From Aquilonibacter sp963703325 (GTDB lineage Bacteria; Vulcanimicrobiota; Vulcanimicrobiia; Vulcanimicrobiales; Vulcanimicrobiaceae), in assembly GCA_963703325.1 (NCBI GenBank), contig OY969805.1, positions 1,860,001 to 1,924,000 on the forward strand: DNA of 64,000 nucleotides, read 5' to 3'. The notes beneath the pieces were generated by a model, which was given only the letters and a program-made list of their open reading frames with translations, was not told the DNA's origin and ran no database searches. Below are positions 51,208 to 60,664 of the stretch, in pieces (position 1 is the first letter of the stretch; every line of letters starts with the position of its first letter). The translations under genes and the position numbers were made by a program.

Positions 51208-53892
51208 TCAGCGCCCCTTGCCGAACATACGTGCGAAGAAGCCCGGCGCTCGCGCTGCGCTTGGCGCAACCGCGCCCGCAGCTACCGGCGTTTGCGCCGC
51301 GGCGCGCGCCAAGCGCTCGAGCCGGGCCATGTGGCTCTCAGCGTGCGCTTCGAGCGTCGCGCGCAAGGCTTCGGTCTCGTTCCAGCCGGCCGGCGCTCGC
51401 CGTTCACGCCGCGCTTCGCCGTACTCATGCGCCGAAACGACAAAGATGCGATCGGCCGGGATGTTCCGCTCGCGCAAATAGGCTTGCGCCAGCTCCACGA
51501 CGTGACGCCGTTCGCTGGGCGCTTCGTTGTCGGCAATCGTGTGTGCGAATAGCATCGGCGTGTTAAAGTCGGCGATCCGCTCGTAGAGCGCCAGCTCTCG
51601 ATCGGAAAGCTGCCGCGAGAACAGACAGAGCACTTCACTGGCGTGCGAAGCGACAACGACGTTGACGTCCTCGGCTTCCGGATCGCCGGAGTCAAAGGCC
51701 GGCGCGTGCACGAGCACGAGCTCCGGCGGAAGCGACCACGGCACGAGTACGAGCACCGGCGCGTTGACCGCCGCTTGCGTTGCGGTCTCGAACGGTATCG
51801 CATGCCACTGCGCATCGTCACCCAGCGTGAAGGCCGCATCGTGCTCGCCATATCGGACGTGAATTGGGAATCGAGCACTCCCGGCTATGTCATCGGTAAG
51901 CACGGTCTTGCCGGCAAGCGCATTGATCAGACTCGTTTTGCCGCGCCGCAGTGCACCGAGAACCGCGACGCGCCAGCGCGACGGGCGCAAGCCGCGATCG
52001 TAGCTGCCGGGATCGAACGAGGCCTCGACGTGCGAACGGCGCACGATTTCGGAGCCGGGGTCAGCCGGAGCGATTTCCTCGTCGTGTTCCATGAAGGCGT
52101 CGACCAGCACGCGCACCGCGTCGATTTCATTGACGAGCGCTGCACGTCGTGTTTCGAGCTGCTCGCGCGTGGTTTCGACGCGTTCTTCGCGATGCGCCGC
52201 AAGCGAGCGATCGATGCTGCCAAGTTCGGCGTCTCGCCGTTCGAGCAGCGCGCTTGCAATAGCTTGCGCGAGCTCGTCGTAGATATGCTGCAAGCGCGCG
52301 CCGACGCGGTCGGTGAAGGCCAGCACGTCGGTTGCAAAGCGCGGAAAGATCTCGGAGCGCAAATCGGCGAGCAGCTCGCGCTTCATGTAACTGCCGGATT
52401 GCGCGGCGGCGAAACGCGTGGCGATGTCGTGCACGAGTCCGATAGCCGGACCGCCGATCGCTTCCAGCACGATCGTTGCCGCAATCGCCGTGCGTACGCT
52501 GCCGCTCCACAAACTCGTGCCCGGCTCGGCGCCGAAGGCGCGGGCGGCCGCATCGTTTTGGGCGAAACGCAGGGGAACGATCGCCTCGGCACGCCCCACT
52601 GCGGCGTCAAGCGCGTCGCTCACCGTGCGCGCGGCCTGATCGGCAAACTCCGCCACGACGGTAGCGACGACGCGATCCACGATGATATGAAGGCGCTCGC
52701 GATCGCGCACGCGGCTGATGTCGGCGGTATCGACGGCCTGTAAGAGCGCGCGCTCGAGGTCGACACTCAACTCGCTGCCGCGCGCGTTCATCGAGGTACG
52801 CTTCGCGAGACCCGCTTGCACTAGCTCCTCGCGCTGCGTTCGTGCGCTGTCGTCGAGTGTTTGGAGCGCCGGCAACACCTGGGCGCGCCGTGCGTCGAGT
52901 GCCGCACGGTCGAGTGCGAGCATCGCCAGACCGTGCTCGATCTGCGAGCTTTCGTCGGCGACCGCGGCAGCAGCGCGATCGCGGGCGCGCATGAGGCGCG
53001 CGCGACCGGTGCGGCGGATCAACGACGCGTCGAGCGCGGCGAGAAACCTCGGAAACCGGCTCTCCTCGACCTTCGCCGGATCGTGCTCGAGCTCGCCGTC
53101 GACGTATTCGCGCGCGGAGAGAGCGTAGACGTACGTGCCGGGCGCGTGCACGGCTGCAAGCGATGCGATGCGCTCGTAGGCGTGCTCCCATGCCGGACGC
53201 CCGTCACTTTGCGGCTGTTGCCACAGATCGATCTTGGTCTGCACGATGAAGATCGAGTCGATGTGCTGACGGATGATCCCGAGAAACGACGCGTCCCCTT
53301 CGGTGAATGGTTGCTGGGTGTCGATCAGGTAGAGCACCGCGTCGGCGGTGGGCAAAAACTGCAGCGTCGCCCGGCGGTGCGCCGGGTTGATCGAGGCGAG
53401 TCCCGGCGTGTCGGCGACGACGAAGCCGCGCTCGAGAAACGGGGAATTGGTTTTGACCACAACGCGCGTCGGCGCGTCGCGCTCTTCTCTGCCAAACGCG
53501 ACGAATCGGTTGAGGTGGTCGAGCGGAATGCGCTCGCGGCGCCCGTCTTCGAAGATCGCCGTCGCTTCATCGGCTTTGCCGGCCTCGAGTTCGGTGATCG
53601 TTGCCGTCGACGGATTGATATCAACCGCCAGGAGCCCGACCAGTTGCTTTCCGGTGGGGGTCTCTTCGTAGCGCACTTTGCCGAGCAGTGCGTTGAGCAG
53701 AAACGACTTTCCGCTCGAGAACTCACCGACCACCGCAAGCACGAACTTCGCGCGCTGCAGCCGCGAACGTACCTGGGCGATGGACGCACGTCGACCCTCG
53801 CCGATCGATTCCTCGATTGCGAACAATCGCGCGACGAGATCGTCGCGCGTCTGCTCGTAGCGAAGCATCGCATCGGTGTCGACTCTAGACAC
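51208..53892 (-). CDS. Bacterial dynamin-like protein with two GTPase domains in one chain
   Basis: An 894-residue protein. The first G domain is complete: GEFSSGKS at 56-63 (G1), DTPG at 161-164 (G3) and TKID at 219-222 (G4). A long helical stalk (about 300-630, with ARDRAAAAVADESSQIEHGL) includes a hydrophobic stretch (AIAATIVLEAIGGPAIGLVH) that may insert into membranes. A second G domain starts near 646 (GALRRGKTSL) but its G3 (HAPAFDSGD) and G4 (HTIADNEA) are degenerate. Dynamin-like proteins remodel or fuse membranes. GTG 53892 has AGGA 8 bases before it and is 5 bp from the hexomutase stop. Confidence 0.87.
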   Translation of the reverse strand: MSRVDTDAMLRYEQTRDDLVARLFAIEESIGEGRRASIAQVRSRLQRAKFVLAVVGEFSSGKSFLLNALLGKVRYEETPTGKQLVGLLAVDINPSTATITELEAGKADEATAIFEDGRRERIPLDHLNRFVAFGREERDAPTRVVVKTNSPFLERGFVVADTPGLASINPAHRRATLQFLPTADAVLYLIDTQQPFTEGDASFLGIIRQHIDSIFIVQTKIDLWQQPQSDGRPAWEHAYERIASLAAVHAPGTYVYALSAREYVDGELEHDPAKVEESRFPRFLAALDASLIRRTGRARLMRARDRAAAAVADESSQIEHGLAMLALDRAALDARRAQVLPALQTLDDSARTQREELVQAGLAKRTSMNARGSELSVDLERALLQAVDTADISRVRDRERLHIIVDRVVATVVAEFADQAARTVSDALDAAVGRAEAIVPLRFAQNDAAARAFGAEPGTSLWSGSVRTAIAATIVLEAIGGPAIGLVHDIATRFAAAQSGSYMKRELLADLRSEIFPRFATDVLAFTDRVGARLQHIYDELAQAIASALLERRDAELGSIDRSLAAHREERVETTREQLETRRAALVNEIDAVRVLVDAFMEHDEEIAPADPGSEIVRRSHVEASFDPGSYDRGLRPSRWRVAVLGALRRGKTSLINALAGKTVLTDDIAGSARFPIHVRYGEHDAAFTLGDDAQWHAIPFETATQAAVNAPVLVLVPWSLPPELVLVHAPAFDSGDPEAEDVNVVVASHASEVLCLFSRQLSDRELALYERIADFNTPMLFAHTIADNEAPSERRHVVELAQAYLRERNIPADRIFVVSAHEYGEARRERRAPAGWNETEALRATLEAHAESHMARLERLARAAAQTPVAAGAVAPSAARAPGFFARMFGKGR

Positions 53893-53897
53893 GGACT

Positions 53898-55250
53898 TTA
53901 TCCTCTGCGGATTATCGTCAGAACGTCGTCGCGGTGCTGCTCCATGAGTGCCTTTGTATCGCCCTCGACGTTGAGACGCAGGAGCGGCTCGGTGTTCGAC
54001 GGACGCACGTTCAGCCACCAATTCGGAAAGCTGATCGTCACGCCGTCGAGATGATCGATCTGCGCGTCTTTATAGTGATCTTGCAGTTCTTGCAGCTTCG
54101 CGGGAATGTCTCTGACGCGGCTGTTGATCTCACCAGACCGGAAACGCGTGTCGATCGGCGCGATCACTTCGCTCACCGGCTTCCCGGCTTCACTGAACAC
54201 CTCGAGGCACTGCATCAGCGCGATCATGCCCGAGTCGGCGTACCAGTTGTCCTTGAAATAGAAATGTCCGGAATGCTCGCCGCCGAACATGATGTCTTGC
54301 TCGCGCATCGTCTTCTTGATGATGGAATGGCCGACTTGCGAGCGGATCGGAATCCCGCCGGCTTTCTTGACGAGTTCGGGCACGCTGCGCGAGCAAATCA
54401 AGTTATACAGAATCCTCGCGCCGGGGTGCTTTTTGAGTGTATTGAGCGCAACCAGCGCGGTAACCGTGCTGCCGTCGATCAAATCGCCCTTCTCGTCGAC
54501 GATGAACATGCGGTCGGCATCACCGTCGAACGCGACGCCGAGATCGGCGCCGGACGTACGAACGAGCGCCTGCAGGTCGACCATATTTTCTGGTTCGATC
54601 GGACTAGCCGGGTGATTCGGAAAGGTGCCGTCGAGTTCGAAATAGAGCGGCACGACCTCACAGGGGAGATGCTTGAACACGTGCGGCACGGTCTCGCCCG
54701 CCATTCCGTTGCCCGCGTCGATGGCGATTTTGAACGGCTTTACGGCCGTGCGATCGATGAAGGAAAGGCAATGCTCGGCGAATTCGTCGAGGATGTCGCG
54801 CTCGGTGATCGATCCGGGCGTGGCCGCGGCGGGCGGCAGGTTGCCTGCGACGACGGCGTCGCGAATCTGGGAGAGCCCTGTGTCGAGCGAGATCGCTTCG
54901 GCCTGCGCGCGCGTAAATTTCATGCCGTTATATTGCGCGGGATTGTGCGATGCGGTGATCATCACGCCACCGTCAAAACCGTACCGGCCGACCGCGAAAT
55001 AGAGCGCATCGGTCGAAACCATCCCGATCGAGGTCACGTCCGCGCCGGCTTCGGTTGCGCCGCGTGCAAATGCGGTGAAAAGTGGCTCTCCGGTGGGGCG
55101 CATATCGCGTCCCACCACGATTCGCCGGGCACCGATGAGCGGCACGAACGTGCGCCCGATGCGATAAGCGACATCGTCGTTGAGCTCTGACGGATAAATT
55201 CCGCGAACGTCGTACGACTTGAAAAGACCCGGGACAAGCTGCATTTGCAT
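53898..55250 (-). CDS. Phosphomannomutase/phosphoglucomutase
   Basis: A 450-residue alpha-D-phosphohexomutase. All four sites are present: phosphoserine TASHNPAQYNG, metal loop FDGDADRMF, sugar loop GEHSGHFYF and phosphate-binding RPSNTEPLLR. It interconverts hexose 1- and 6-phosphates for nucleotide-sugar and envelope polysaccharide synthesis. ATG 55250 (MQMQLVPGLFKSYDVRG) is the family start. It is the first gene of the minus-strand group with the dynamin-like protein, nagA and cfa. Confidence 0.92.
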   Translation of the reverse strand: MQMQLVPGLFKSYDVRGIYPSELNDDVAYRIGRTFVPLIGARRIVVGRDMRPTGEPLFTAFARGATEAGADVTSIGMVSTDALYFAVGRYGFDGGVMITASHNPAQYNGMKFTRAQAEAISLDTGLSQIRDAVVAGNLPPAAATPGSITERDILDEFAEHCLSFIDRTAVKPFKIAIDAGNGMAGETVPHVFKHLPCEVVPLYFELDGTFPNHPASPIEPENMVDLQALVRTSGADLGVAFDGDADRMFIVDEKGDLIDGSTVTALVALNTLKKHPGARILYNLICSRSVPELVKKAGGIPIRSQVGHSIIKKTMREQDIMFGGEHSGHFYFKDNWYADSGMIALMQCLEVFSEAGKPVSEVIAPIDTRFRSGEINSRVRDIPAKLQELQDHYKDAQIDHLDGVTISFPNWWLNVRPSNTEPLLRLNVEGDTKALMEQHRDDVLTIIRRG

Positions 55251-55307
55251 GACTGAAGTGATTTCGGAACGTCCAATGATCCCACCCTCCGGCGGTTTTG
55301 CCACACG

Positions 55308-56684
55308 GTGAAATCCCGGACGTCGTTCCTGCGCGTGCCTGGGGCCCTCGTGTGGACCGCCTTTTTGGCCCTGGTGCTGATCATTGCGGTTCAGGGTGCC
55401 TTTGCTACACGCGCCCACATCGCGCAGACCTTCGACGCACAATCGCGCATCGTCCAAGCGCAGCTCGCCCTCGAAGAACTGTTGCGGCTGCAAATCGACG
55501 AGGAGAGTTCGGTTCGCGGGTACGTCCTGACACGCGATCCGTTCTATGCGCAGCAATACTCATCGACGGCACAGGCGTTCGATGCGAAGGTGGCAGCCGT
55601 CGCATCGGTTCTGACTCAGCAGCAACTCAACCCCGCGGCACGCACGCTGGAAGACTACGTTTCGCTGCAGACCAATTGGCGTCGGAAGATCGCACAACCA
55701 CTGCTCGCGTCGCCGGGCCTCGACGTTGCCGAGATCGATAAAGAGAACAAAGCGTTCTCGGACTACGAGAACCGGACCGCCAACTTCATCCGCAACGCGC
55801 TCGCGCAACGCAATGACGAGCTGGCGCGCTCTACTCAGGAGCAGATCGATCGCGACACCTGGACGCGTACGTTCTTTCTCGCGCTCTTCGGCTTGCTCGC
55901 GATCCTCTTCAACGGCTTTCGCTCGCGGCTGGTCAGCGAGCTCGAAGAAGAGCGAACGACGACTGAGATTCTGCAGCGCGCGTTCCGCAGCGAACACGTG
56001 CCGTTGCCCAACTGCGAAGTGGGCAGTGCCTACCTCTCGGCCAGCAGCCACCTCGCCGTCGGCGGCGACGTCTTCGACGTCTATCGCCTTTCCGATACGC
56101 TCGCTATGGCGTTTATTGCCGACGTCAGCGGCAAGGGCGTCGACGCAGCCGTTTTGACCGCGTTCATCAAATTCACGATTCGCGGCATCGCCTTACGCCG
56201 TCGCGATCCCGGAGCGATGCTGGCGGAATTCAACACCGCGTTTGCGCAGACGGTGGAGAATCCGTATCTGTTCGTGTCGATGTTCGTTGGCGTACTGGAT
56301 ACACAGACGTTGCAGTTTCGTTATGCCAGCGCCGGCCACGATTCGGCGTTCGTGCGCCGCGCCGACGACGTGCAGCAACTCGCCGTCACCGGCCCGGTGC
56401 TCGGCGTCATGGAGGAGCCGTTCGAGACCAAGACGCTCTACCTCGAGGACGGCGATATCGTCGTCTTGGTAACCGATGGGCTCACCGAAGCGCGCAATCG
56501 CGCCGGCGAGCAGCTGCAAGAAACCGGCGCGATGGCGTTGATCGCCGCGAGCAATCCGCAGCCGCAGCTGCTCGCCGACGAACTCGTCGCCAAAGTCAAA
56601 GCCATCGAAGGCAATCGCACGCGTGACGACCTCGCCGTCTTAGCGATTCGCGTGCACGAACCGGGAGGCTCCGATGCGAACTAG
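55308..56684 (+). CDS. Membrane CHASE3-SpoIIE phosphatase
   Basis: A 458-residue protein. Residues 12-34 form a transmembrane helix, then a CHASE3-type extracytoplasmic sensor (about 35-180, SSVRGYVLTRDPFYAQQY), a second helix near 183-205 (TRTFFLALFGLLAILFNGF), then a SpoIIE/PP2C-type phosphatase (about 235-450: GGDVFDVYRLSDTLAMAFIA, DVSGKGVDAAVLTAFIKF, DGDIVVLVTDGLTEARN). SpoIIE-type enzymes dephosphorylate anti-anti-sigma factors. Ligand unknown. GTG 55308 is the start. Overlaps the following small secreted-protein gene by 11 bp. Confidence 0.87.
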   Translation: MKSRTSFLRVPGALVWTAFLALVLIIAVQGAFATRAHIAQTFDAQSRIVQAQLALEELLRLQIDEESSVRGYVLTRDPFYAQQYSSTAQAFDAKVAAVASVLTQQQLNPAARTLEDYVSLQTNWRRKIAQPLLASPGLDVAEIDKENKAFSDYENRTANFIRNALAQRNDELARSTQEQIDRDTWTRTFFLALFGLLAILFNGFRSRLVSELEEERTTTEILQRAFRSEHVPLPNCEVGSAYLSASSHLAVGGDVFDVYRLSDTLAMAFIADVSGKGVDAAVLTAFIKFTIRGIALRRRDPGAMLAEFNTAFAQTVENPYLFVSMFVGVLDTQTLQFRYASAGHDSAFVRRADDVQQLAVTGPVLGVMEEPFETKTLYLEDGDIVVLVTDGLTEARNRAGEQLQETGAMALIAASNPQPQLLADELVAKVKAIEGNRTRDDLAVLAIRVHEPGGSDAN

Positions 56685-57135
56685 GGAGCTCTCCAGCGCG
56701 CTCGTGTTGCTCCTGTTCTTGCTCGCGCCGCAGCCGGCGCTTGCGGATTGTCGCGTGCACGCCAAAGATCGCGTGGTGCTCTACGGTACGACCGACGATC
56801 CCGACGTCTTCGTCTGGGATTCGCGCTTCCGCCTCCGTGACTACGAGGGCGGCACCTTCGACCAAATGCGCGCGCTATTACCACACGCGACGCTGGTTCG
56901 GCCGGGAACCCGCGCGATGGTGGAAAGCTGCGTTTCAGACTTCGTCCAATCGAAATACGTTCCCGAACCCGACGACGCGATCGGCATCGTGATCACGGCC
57001 GGGCCGCTGCGCGGTCAGCGCGGCTGGGTCATCGGCTCGGCGATCCGGCAAATCAGGGACGAACCGCAGCGAAAACCCGCGGGCCCTCCGGGGTCTCCAC
57101 CCGAGAAACCGCGATTCCGTAAGCGCGCTCGATAA
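56674..57135 (+). CDS. Small secreted protein
   Basis: A 153-residue protein with a signal peptide (SSALVLLLFLLAPQPALAD). The mature domain (residues 25-125) has two Cys, at CRVHAKDRV and SCVSDFVQ, and a strand-rich centre (VVLYGTTDDPDVFVWDSRFR, VITAGPLRGQRGWVIGSAIR) that could be an SH3-like barrel. The tail is Pro/Arg/Lys-rich. It overlaps the phosphatase by 11 bp, so they are probably made together. Its last 83 bp overlap the convergent btuD gene, unusual length for real convergent genes, so the end may be mis-set by an error. Confidence 0.5.
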   Translation: MRTRELSSALVLLLFLLAPQPALADCRVHAKDRVVLYGTTDDPDVFVWDSRFRLRDYEGGTFDQMRALLPHATLVRPGTRAMVESCVSDFVQSKYVPEPDDAIGIVITAGPLRGQRGWVIGSAIRQIRDEPQRKPAGPPGSPPEKPRFRKRAR

Positions 57136-57823
57136 GCGCGGGCGCGAGCACGCGATCCGCGACGTCGAACGCGAGCATGCGCTCGCAGCCAAGGAGCATC
57201 AGCCGGTCGGCGTAGGCCGCCGCGTCGTTGAGATCGTGGAGCACGCAGACCACGGTGCGTCCATCGCGTGCAAGCGCGCGCAAGAGGGCGAGAATTTCGT
57301 GCGCCACGCGCACGTCGAGATGGCTCGTCGGTTCATCCAGGAGTAACACCGGCGTGTCCTGCGCGAGGCCCATCGCGATCCACACGCGCTGCCGTTCACC
57401 ACTCGAAAGGGTGGTAAAGAGCCGCTGTGCCTCCGCTTCGAGATGGACGGCGTGTAGCGCTCGTTCGATCGCCGCGTCGTCGCCGGCGTTTTCGCTCCAC
57501 TCCCACCAGGGATGATGCGCGTACCGGCCGATGCCGACGACCTCGCGCACGCGTAGCGTTTCGATCATCGCGTCGTCGCTGGTGACAAAGGCGATTGCTC
57601 GCGCACGCTCGCTCGGCGAAAGCGCGCGCAGCGGTGTGCCGTCGAGCGCGATCGTGCCGTGCAGTACCGGCCGCATGCCGCAAATTGCTCGCATCAAGGT
57701 CGTCTTGCCGACGCCGTTGGGACCGAGGACCGCAACGAATTCACCCGGCTCGATGCGTGCGTCGATATCGCGCACGAGCGTGCGCTGCGCGATGCCGATC
57801 GCTACCGAATCGAGCGCAATCAC
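57053..57823 (-). CDS. btuD: Vitamin B12 ABC transporter ATPase
   Basis: A 256-residue ATPase of the iron/B12 family: Walker A GPNGVGKTTLMRAICG, signature LSSGERQRVWIAMGLAQ, Walker B LLLLDEPTSHLDVR and the switch His VCVLHDLNDAAAYADRL. With the FecCD permease and the B12 riboswitch upstream, B12 or a cobinamide is the likely cargo, although iron complexes cannot be excluded by the sequence of the ATPase alone. GTG 57823 overlaps the TGA of the permease gene (GTGA), which fixes the start. Confidence 0.88.
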   Translation of the reverse strand: MIALDSVAIGIAQRTLVRDIDARIEPGEFVAVLGPNGVGKTTLMRAICGMRPVLHGTIALDGTPLRALSPSERARAIAFVTSDDAMIETLRVREVVGIGRYAHHPWWEWSENAGDDAAIERALHAVHLEAEAQRLFTTLSSGERQRVWIAMGLAQDTPVLLLDEPTSHLDVRVAHEILALLRALARDGRTVVCVLHDLNDAAAYADRLMLLGCERMLAFDVADRVLAPALIERAYGIAVSRVETPEGPRVFAAVRP

Positions 57824-58803
57824 GCCGGGCGCTCCTGGTGTAGATAGAGGTAGAGGAACGCTGGTACCCCGATGAACGCCAAGAGTACGCCGATCGGCAG
57901 TTCGGAGGGCGCGACGACGCTGCGCGCGACGGCATCGGCAAGCGCGCACAGCGCGGCACCGCACAGCGCGGAGGCGGGAAGAAGCACGCGCGCGCTCGAT
58001 CCAACGATCCGTCGCGCGACGTGCGGCACGATCAGTCCGATGAAACCGACCATCCCGGCAAGTGCCACGCCGGCGGCGGCCAGCAGGGAGGTCGAGGCTA
58101 GGATAGTCCACTGTGCGCGATCGACGTTGACACCGACAGCGCGTGCCCGTACGTCGCCGACGCGCATCGCGTCGAGCGCCGGGACTGCCAGCAGTGCGAG
58201 CACGAGGCCAACCGCGAGGTACGGAAGCGCAAAGAGCAAGTCATGCCAGCCGCGTCCGGCGATCGAACCCGCAAGCCACGCCAGAATCGATTGCGCCGCA
58301 TCGATCGAACTCGAGCGCACGATCGCGAAGGTAATGACCGCGGAAAAGAGTGCCGACACCGAGATGCCGGCCAGAATCAAACGGTTGGAATCGAGTCCGC
58401 TCCCGCGCCGCGCAAGCGCCGCTACGAGCACTGCGCTCAGAAGACCGATGACGAAGCCGAGTCCGGGGAGCAGCGGGGTGGAGACGCCGGCGAGCACCGC
58501 CAGTGCGATCGCCGCCGCGGCGCCTGCGCTCACGCCGGTAAGATACGGATCGACCAGCGGATTGCGCAGCATGCCTTGGAGCAGCGCACCGCCGATGGCG
58601 AGCGCCGCTCCGACGACTGCCGCGATGACGACGCGCGGCATTCGCAGCTGCCAGACGATGGTCGTGACGTCGTCGTGCGTATGCGGGTGCAACAGCGCCC
58701 CGAGAATGCTATTCGGAGCGACGGCGCTGCCGCCGGCGAGCAGACTTACGCCGCACGCGATCAGCGTGAACACAAGGATCGCCGGCAGGCGTAACGCCTT
58801 CAT
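57820..58803 (-). CDS. btuC: FecCD/BtuC-type permease
   Basis: A 327-residue permease with about ten helices. Characteristic segments are RMPRVVIAAVVGAALAIGGA, LLQGMLRNPLVDPYLTGVSA, LAGISVSALFSAVITFAIVR and GFIGLIVPHVARRIVG (the ATPase-contact loop). It forms the membrane channel for B12-type substrates. The ATG at 58803 lies 1 bp after the stop of the receptor gene, so it is cotranscribed with btuB and under the same riboswitch. Confidence 0.9.
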   Translation of the reverse strand: MKALRLPAILVFTLIACGVSLLAGGSAVAPNSILGALLHPHTHDDVTTIVWQLRMPRVVIAAVVGAALAIGGALLQGMLRNPLVDPYLTGVSAGAAAAIALAVLAGVSTPLLPGLGFVIGLLSAVLVAALARRGSGLDSNRLILAGISVSALFSAVITFAIVRSSSIDAAQSILAWLAGSIAGRGWHDLLFALPYLAVGLVLALLAVPALDAMRVGDVRARAVGVNVDRAQWTILASTSLLAAAGVALAGMVGFIGLIVPHVARRIVGSSARVLLPASALCGAALCALADAVARSVVAPSELPIGVLLAFIGVPAFLYLYLHQERPA

Positions 58804-58804
58804 A

Positions 58805-60646
58805 CTATTTGGCAGTCAACTCGACGGCAAACGTGCGCCCGGGCATCGGGTACCCGCTGACTTCGGCATAGCGTTCGTTCCCGAGATTGTATCCGCGTAA
58901 TGTCAGCAGCATCTTCGGGGCGAGGCGAAAGCTCGTGTAGGCCGTTAAATCGCTGTACGCCGCCGGCTGATAAAACAACGGTTGGGTGGGATCGACGGCG
59001 CCGCGCGCCCCGACGGCGCGCTCGCTGATTCCGGCTTCGCTGAGCCAGCCGCGCGAGCCGTCGCGATAGACCAGTCCGAGATTGACGCTGAACACCGGGT
59101 CGTCCGGCAGGCGCGTCTGCGCGTCGAGGTCCTGCGCGAGATAGAGATCGGTCGCGTTGAGGGTGGCGCTGATGCCGTGCAGCGGCTGCGTGCGCGCATC
59201 GAACGTCAAGCCCTCGATGTGCGCATGACCCACGTTCTCGGGTGCGTAGTTGTTTGCGGGATCGGCCACGATCAGCTCGCGTGTATAGTTGTCGAACCAT
59301 CCGAGCGCCACGCCACCGAGCACGCGATCGTCGGCGAGCGTCAGATCGCCGACTTTCGCGCGTTCGGGAACCAGATCGGGATTACCATAAAACGGAAAGT
59401 AGAGTTCGCTCGCGTTGGGGGCACGAAAAGCGGTTGCGGCGTTGGCCCGCAGCGTGAGCGCGCTCGAGAGATTCAAGCGCGCACCGACCGAGGGCGAGAA
59501 CTCGCCGCCGAGCGTGCCGTCGCGTTCGCCGCGCAACCCGGCATAGAACTCGTCGTGCGCGCCGATCCAGGTCTGTTGCACGTAGGCAGCGCTTTGCGCT
59601 AAGGCATTCGCGCTGATGTCTCCGTCGCCGTCGTCGCCGCGGACGACGCCGCGTGACAGGTCGACGCCGTAGATCGTGCGCTCATTGCTGCCGTTTATTA
59701 CGTCACGCAGGCTCACACCGGACCGCACCTCGGTGTCGAGTGATGCCGTGTTTTGGAAGCAGTTTGCATCGATAGCGATGTTGCAATCGAACACGATTTG
59801 TTGACGAGCCGCGTCAAACGCAAGGCTGGCATTAGACTGCGCCCGGTGCAGCGAGAGCGCCAGCACGCCGTCTTCGTTGACGTCGTCCTCGTAGCTGGTG
59901 GAAGAGAAATCCGGAAACGGCCCATCCACGCCGACGTTGTCGCTCTCGAGCGAGGTGCGTAGCGACACGTCGAGCGCGCCCAGCGCGTGGTCGAAGCCGT
60001 AGCGCGCCGTCGTGCCTTGATAGGGGCTGTTGCGCACGGTCGGGTAGTCCATGTACGCAGGGAGCCCATACCCTTCGGTTGCGACGATGCGATCGAAGGT
60101 GAAACCGGCGCCTTGCGCATGCAATTCGGTATCGTCGAATGTGCCGTAGCGGAGCGTCGCCGTAGCCGGCGTTGCGCCGTCGGTGATAACGTTGATGATT
60201 CCACCGATCGCGCCGGTGCCGTAGAGCGTCGAGCCGCCGCCCTCGACGACTTCGATGCGCGCGACGCCGGCGGTGGAAAGCGTTCCCAATCCAACCGAAT
60301 TGGCGAGGCCACCGGGCGCGGGCTGTCCGTCGACGAGCACCAGCACCTGTGCGGAACTCGTTCCGCGAATGCCGTAGTCAACTTGCGTGCCGATCGGGCC
60401 GTACGCCGCGATCTCGACGCCGGGCACGTTGGCGAGCGCATCGGCGACGGTGCGATATCCGTTGCGCGCGATGTCGGCCGCGCTCACGACGTAGGTCGTG
60501 CGCACGCTGTTGCGCAGTGTTTCATCGGTGCGATCCGACGTGACGACGTGCGCGATCTGCGGCAGCGCCGAGGGCGAGGGACTGGGTGATGGGGAGAAAG
60601 CAACCGTAGCAGCTGCGAGCACGCGCAGCGCGGTAAATGCGAACAT
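58805..60646 (-). CDS. btuB: TonB-dependent B12 receptor
   Basis: A 613-residue outer-membrane receptor. A signal (FAFTALRVLAAATVAF) is followed by a Ser/Pro linker, then the plug: HVVTSDRTDETLRNSVRTTY near the TonB box region, ALANVPGVEIAAYGPIGTQV, DYGIRGTSSAQVLVLVDGQP and GSTLYGTGAIGGIINVIT. About 430 residues of barrel follow, ending in the aromatic-type strand PGRTFAVELTAK. The ATG is preceded by AAGGAAGG. The cobalamin riboswitch lies just upstream, so the ligand is very probably a corrinoid. It heads the btuBCD operon. Confidence 0.92.
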   Translation of the reverse strand: MFAFTALRVLAAATVAFSPSPSPSPSALPQIAHVVTSDRTDETLRNSVRTTYVVSAADIARNGYRTVADALANVPGVEIAAYGPIGTQVDYGIRGTSSAQVLVLVDGQPAPGGLANSVGLGTLSTAGVARIEVVEGGGSTLYGTGAIGGIINVITDGATPATATLRYGTFDDTELHAQGAGFTFDRIVATEGYGLPAYMDYPTVRNSPYQGTTARYGFDHALGALDVSLRTSLESDNVGVDGPFPDFSSTSYEDDVNEDGVLALSLHRAQSNASLAFDAARQQIVFDCNIAIDANCFQNTASLDTEVRSGVSLRDVINGSNERTIYGVDLSRGVVRGDDGDGDISANALAQSAAYVQQTWIGAHDEFYAGLRGERDGTLGGEFSPSVGARLNLSSALTLRANAATAFRAPNASELYFPFYGNPDLVPERAKVGDLTLADDRVLGGVALGWFDNYTRELIVADPANNYAPENVGHAHIEGLTFDARTQPLHGISATLNATDLYLAQDLDAQTRLPDDPVFSVNLGLVYRDGSRGWLSEAGISERAVGARGAVDPTQPLFYQPAAYSDLTAYTSFRLAPKMLLTLRGYNLGNERYAEVSGYPMPGRTFAVELTAK

Positions 60647-60664
60647 GGCAAGCCTTCCTTTTCG

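Noticed and set aside
52861..54054. 397-residue plus-strand open frame
   Set aside because: Complement of the dynamin-like gene first G domain, without any recognisable motif.
53934..55190. 418-residue plus-strand open frame
   Set aside because: Complement of the phosphohexomutase, whose four active-site motifs are intact on the minus strand.
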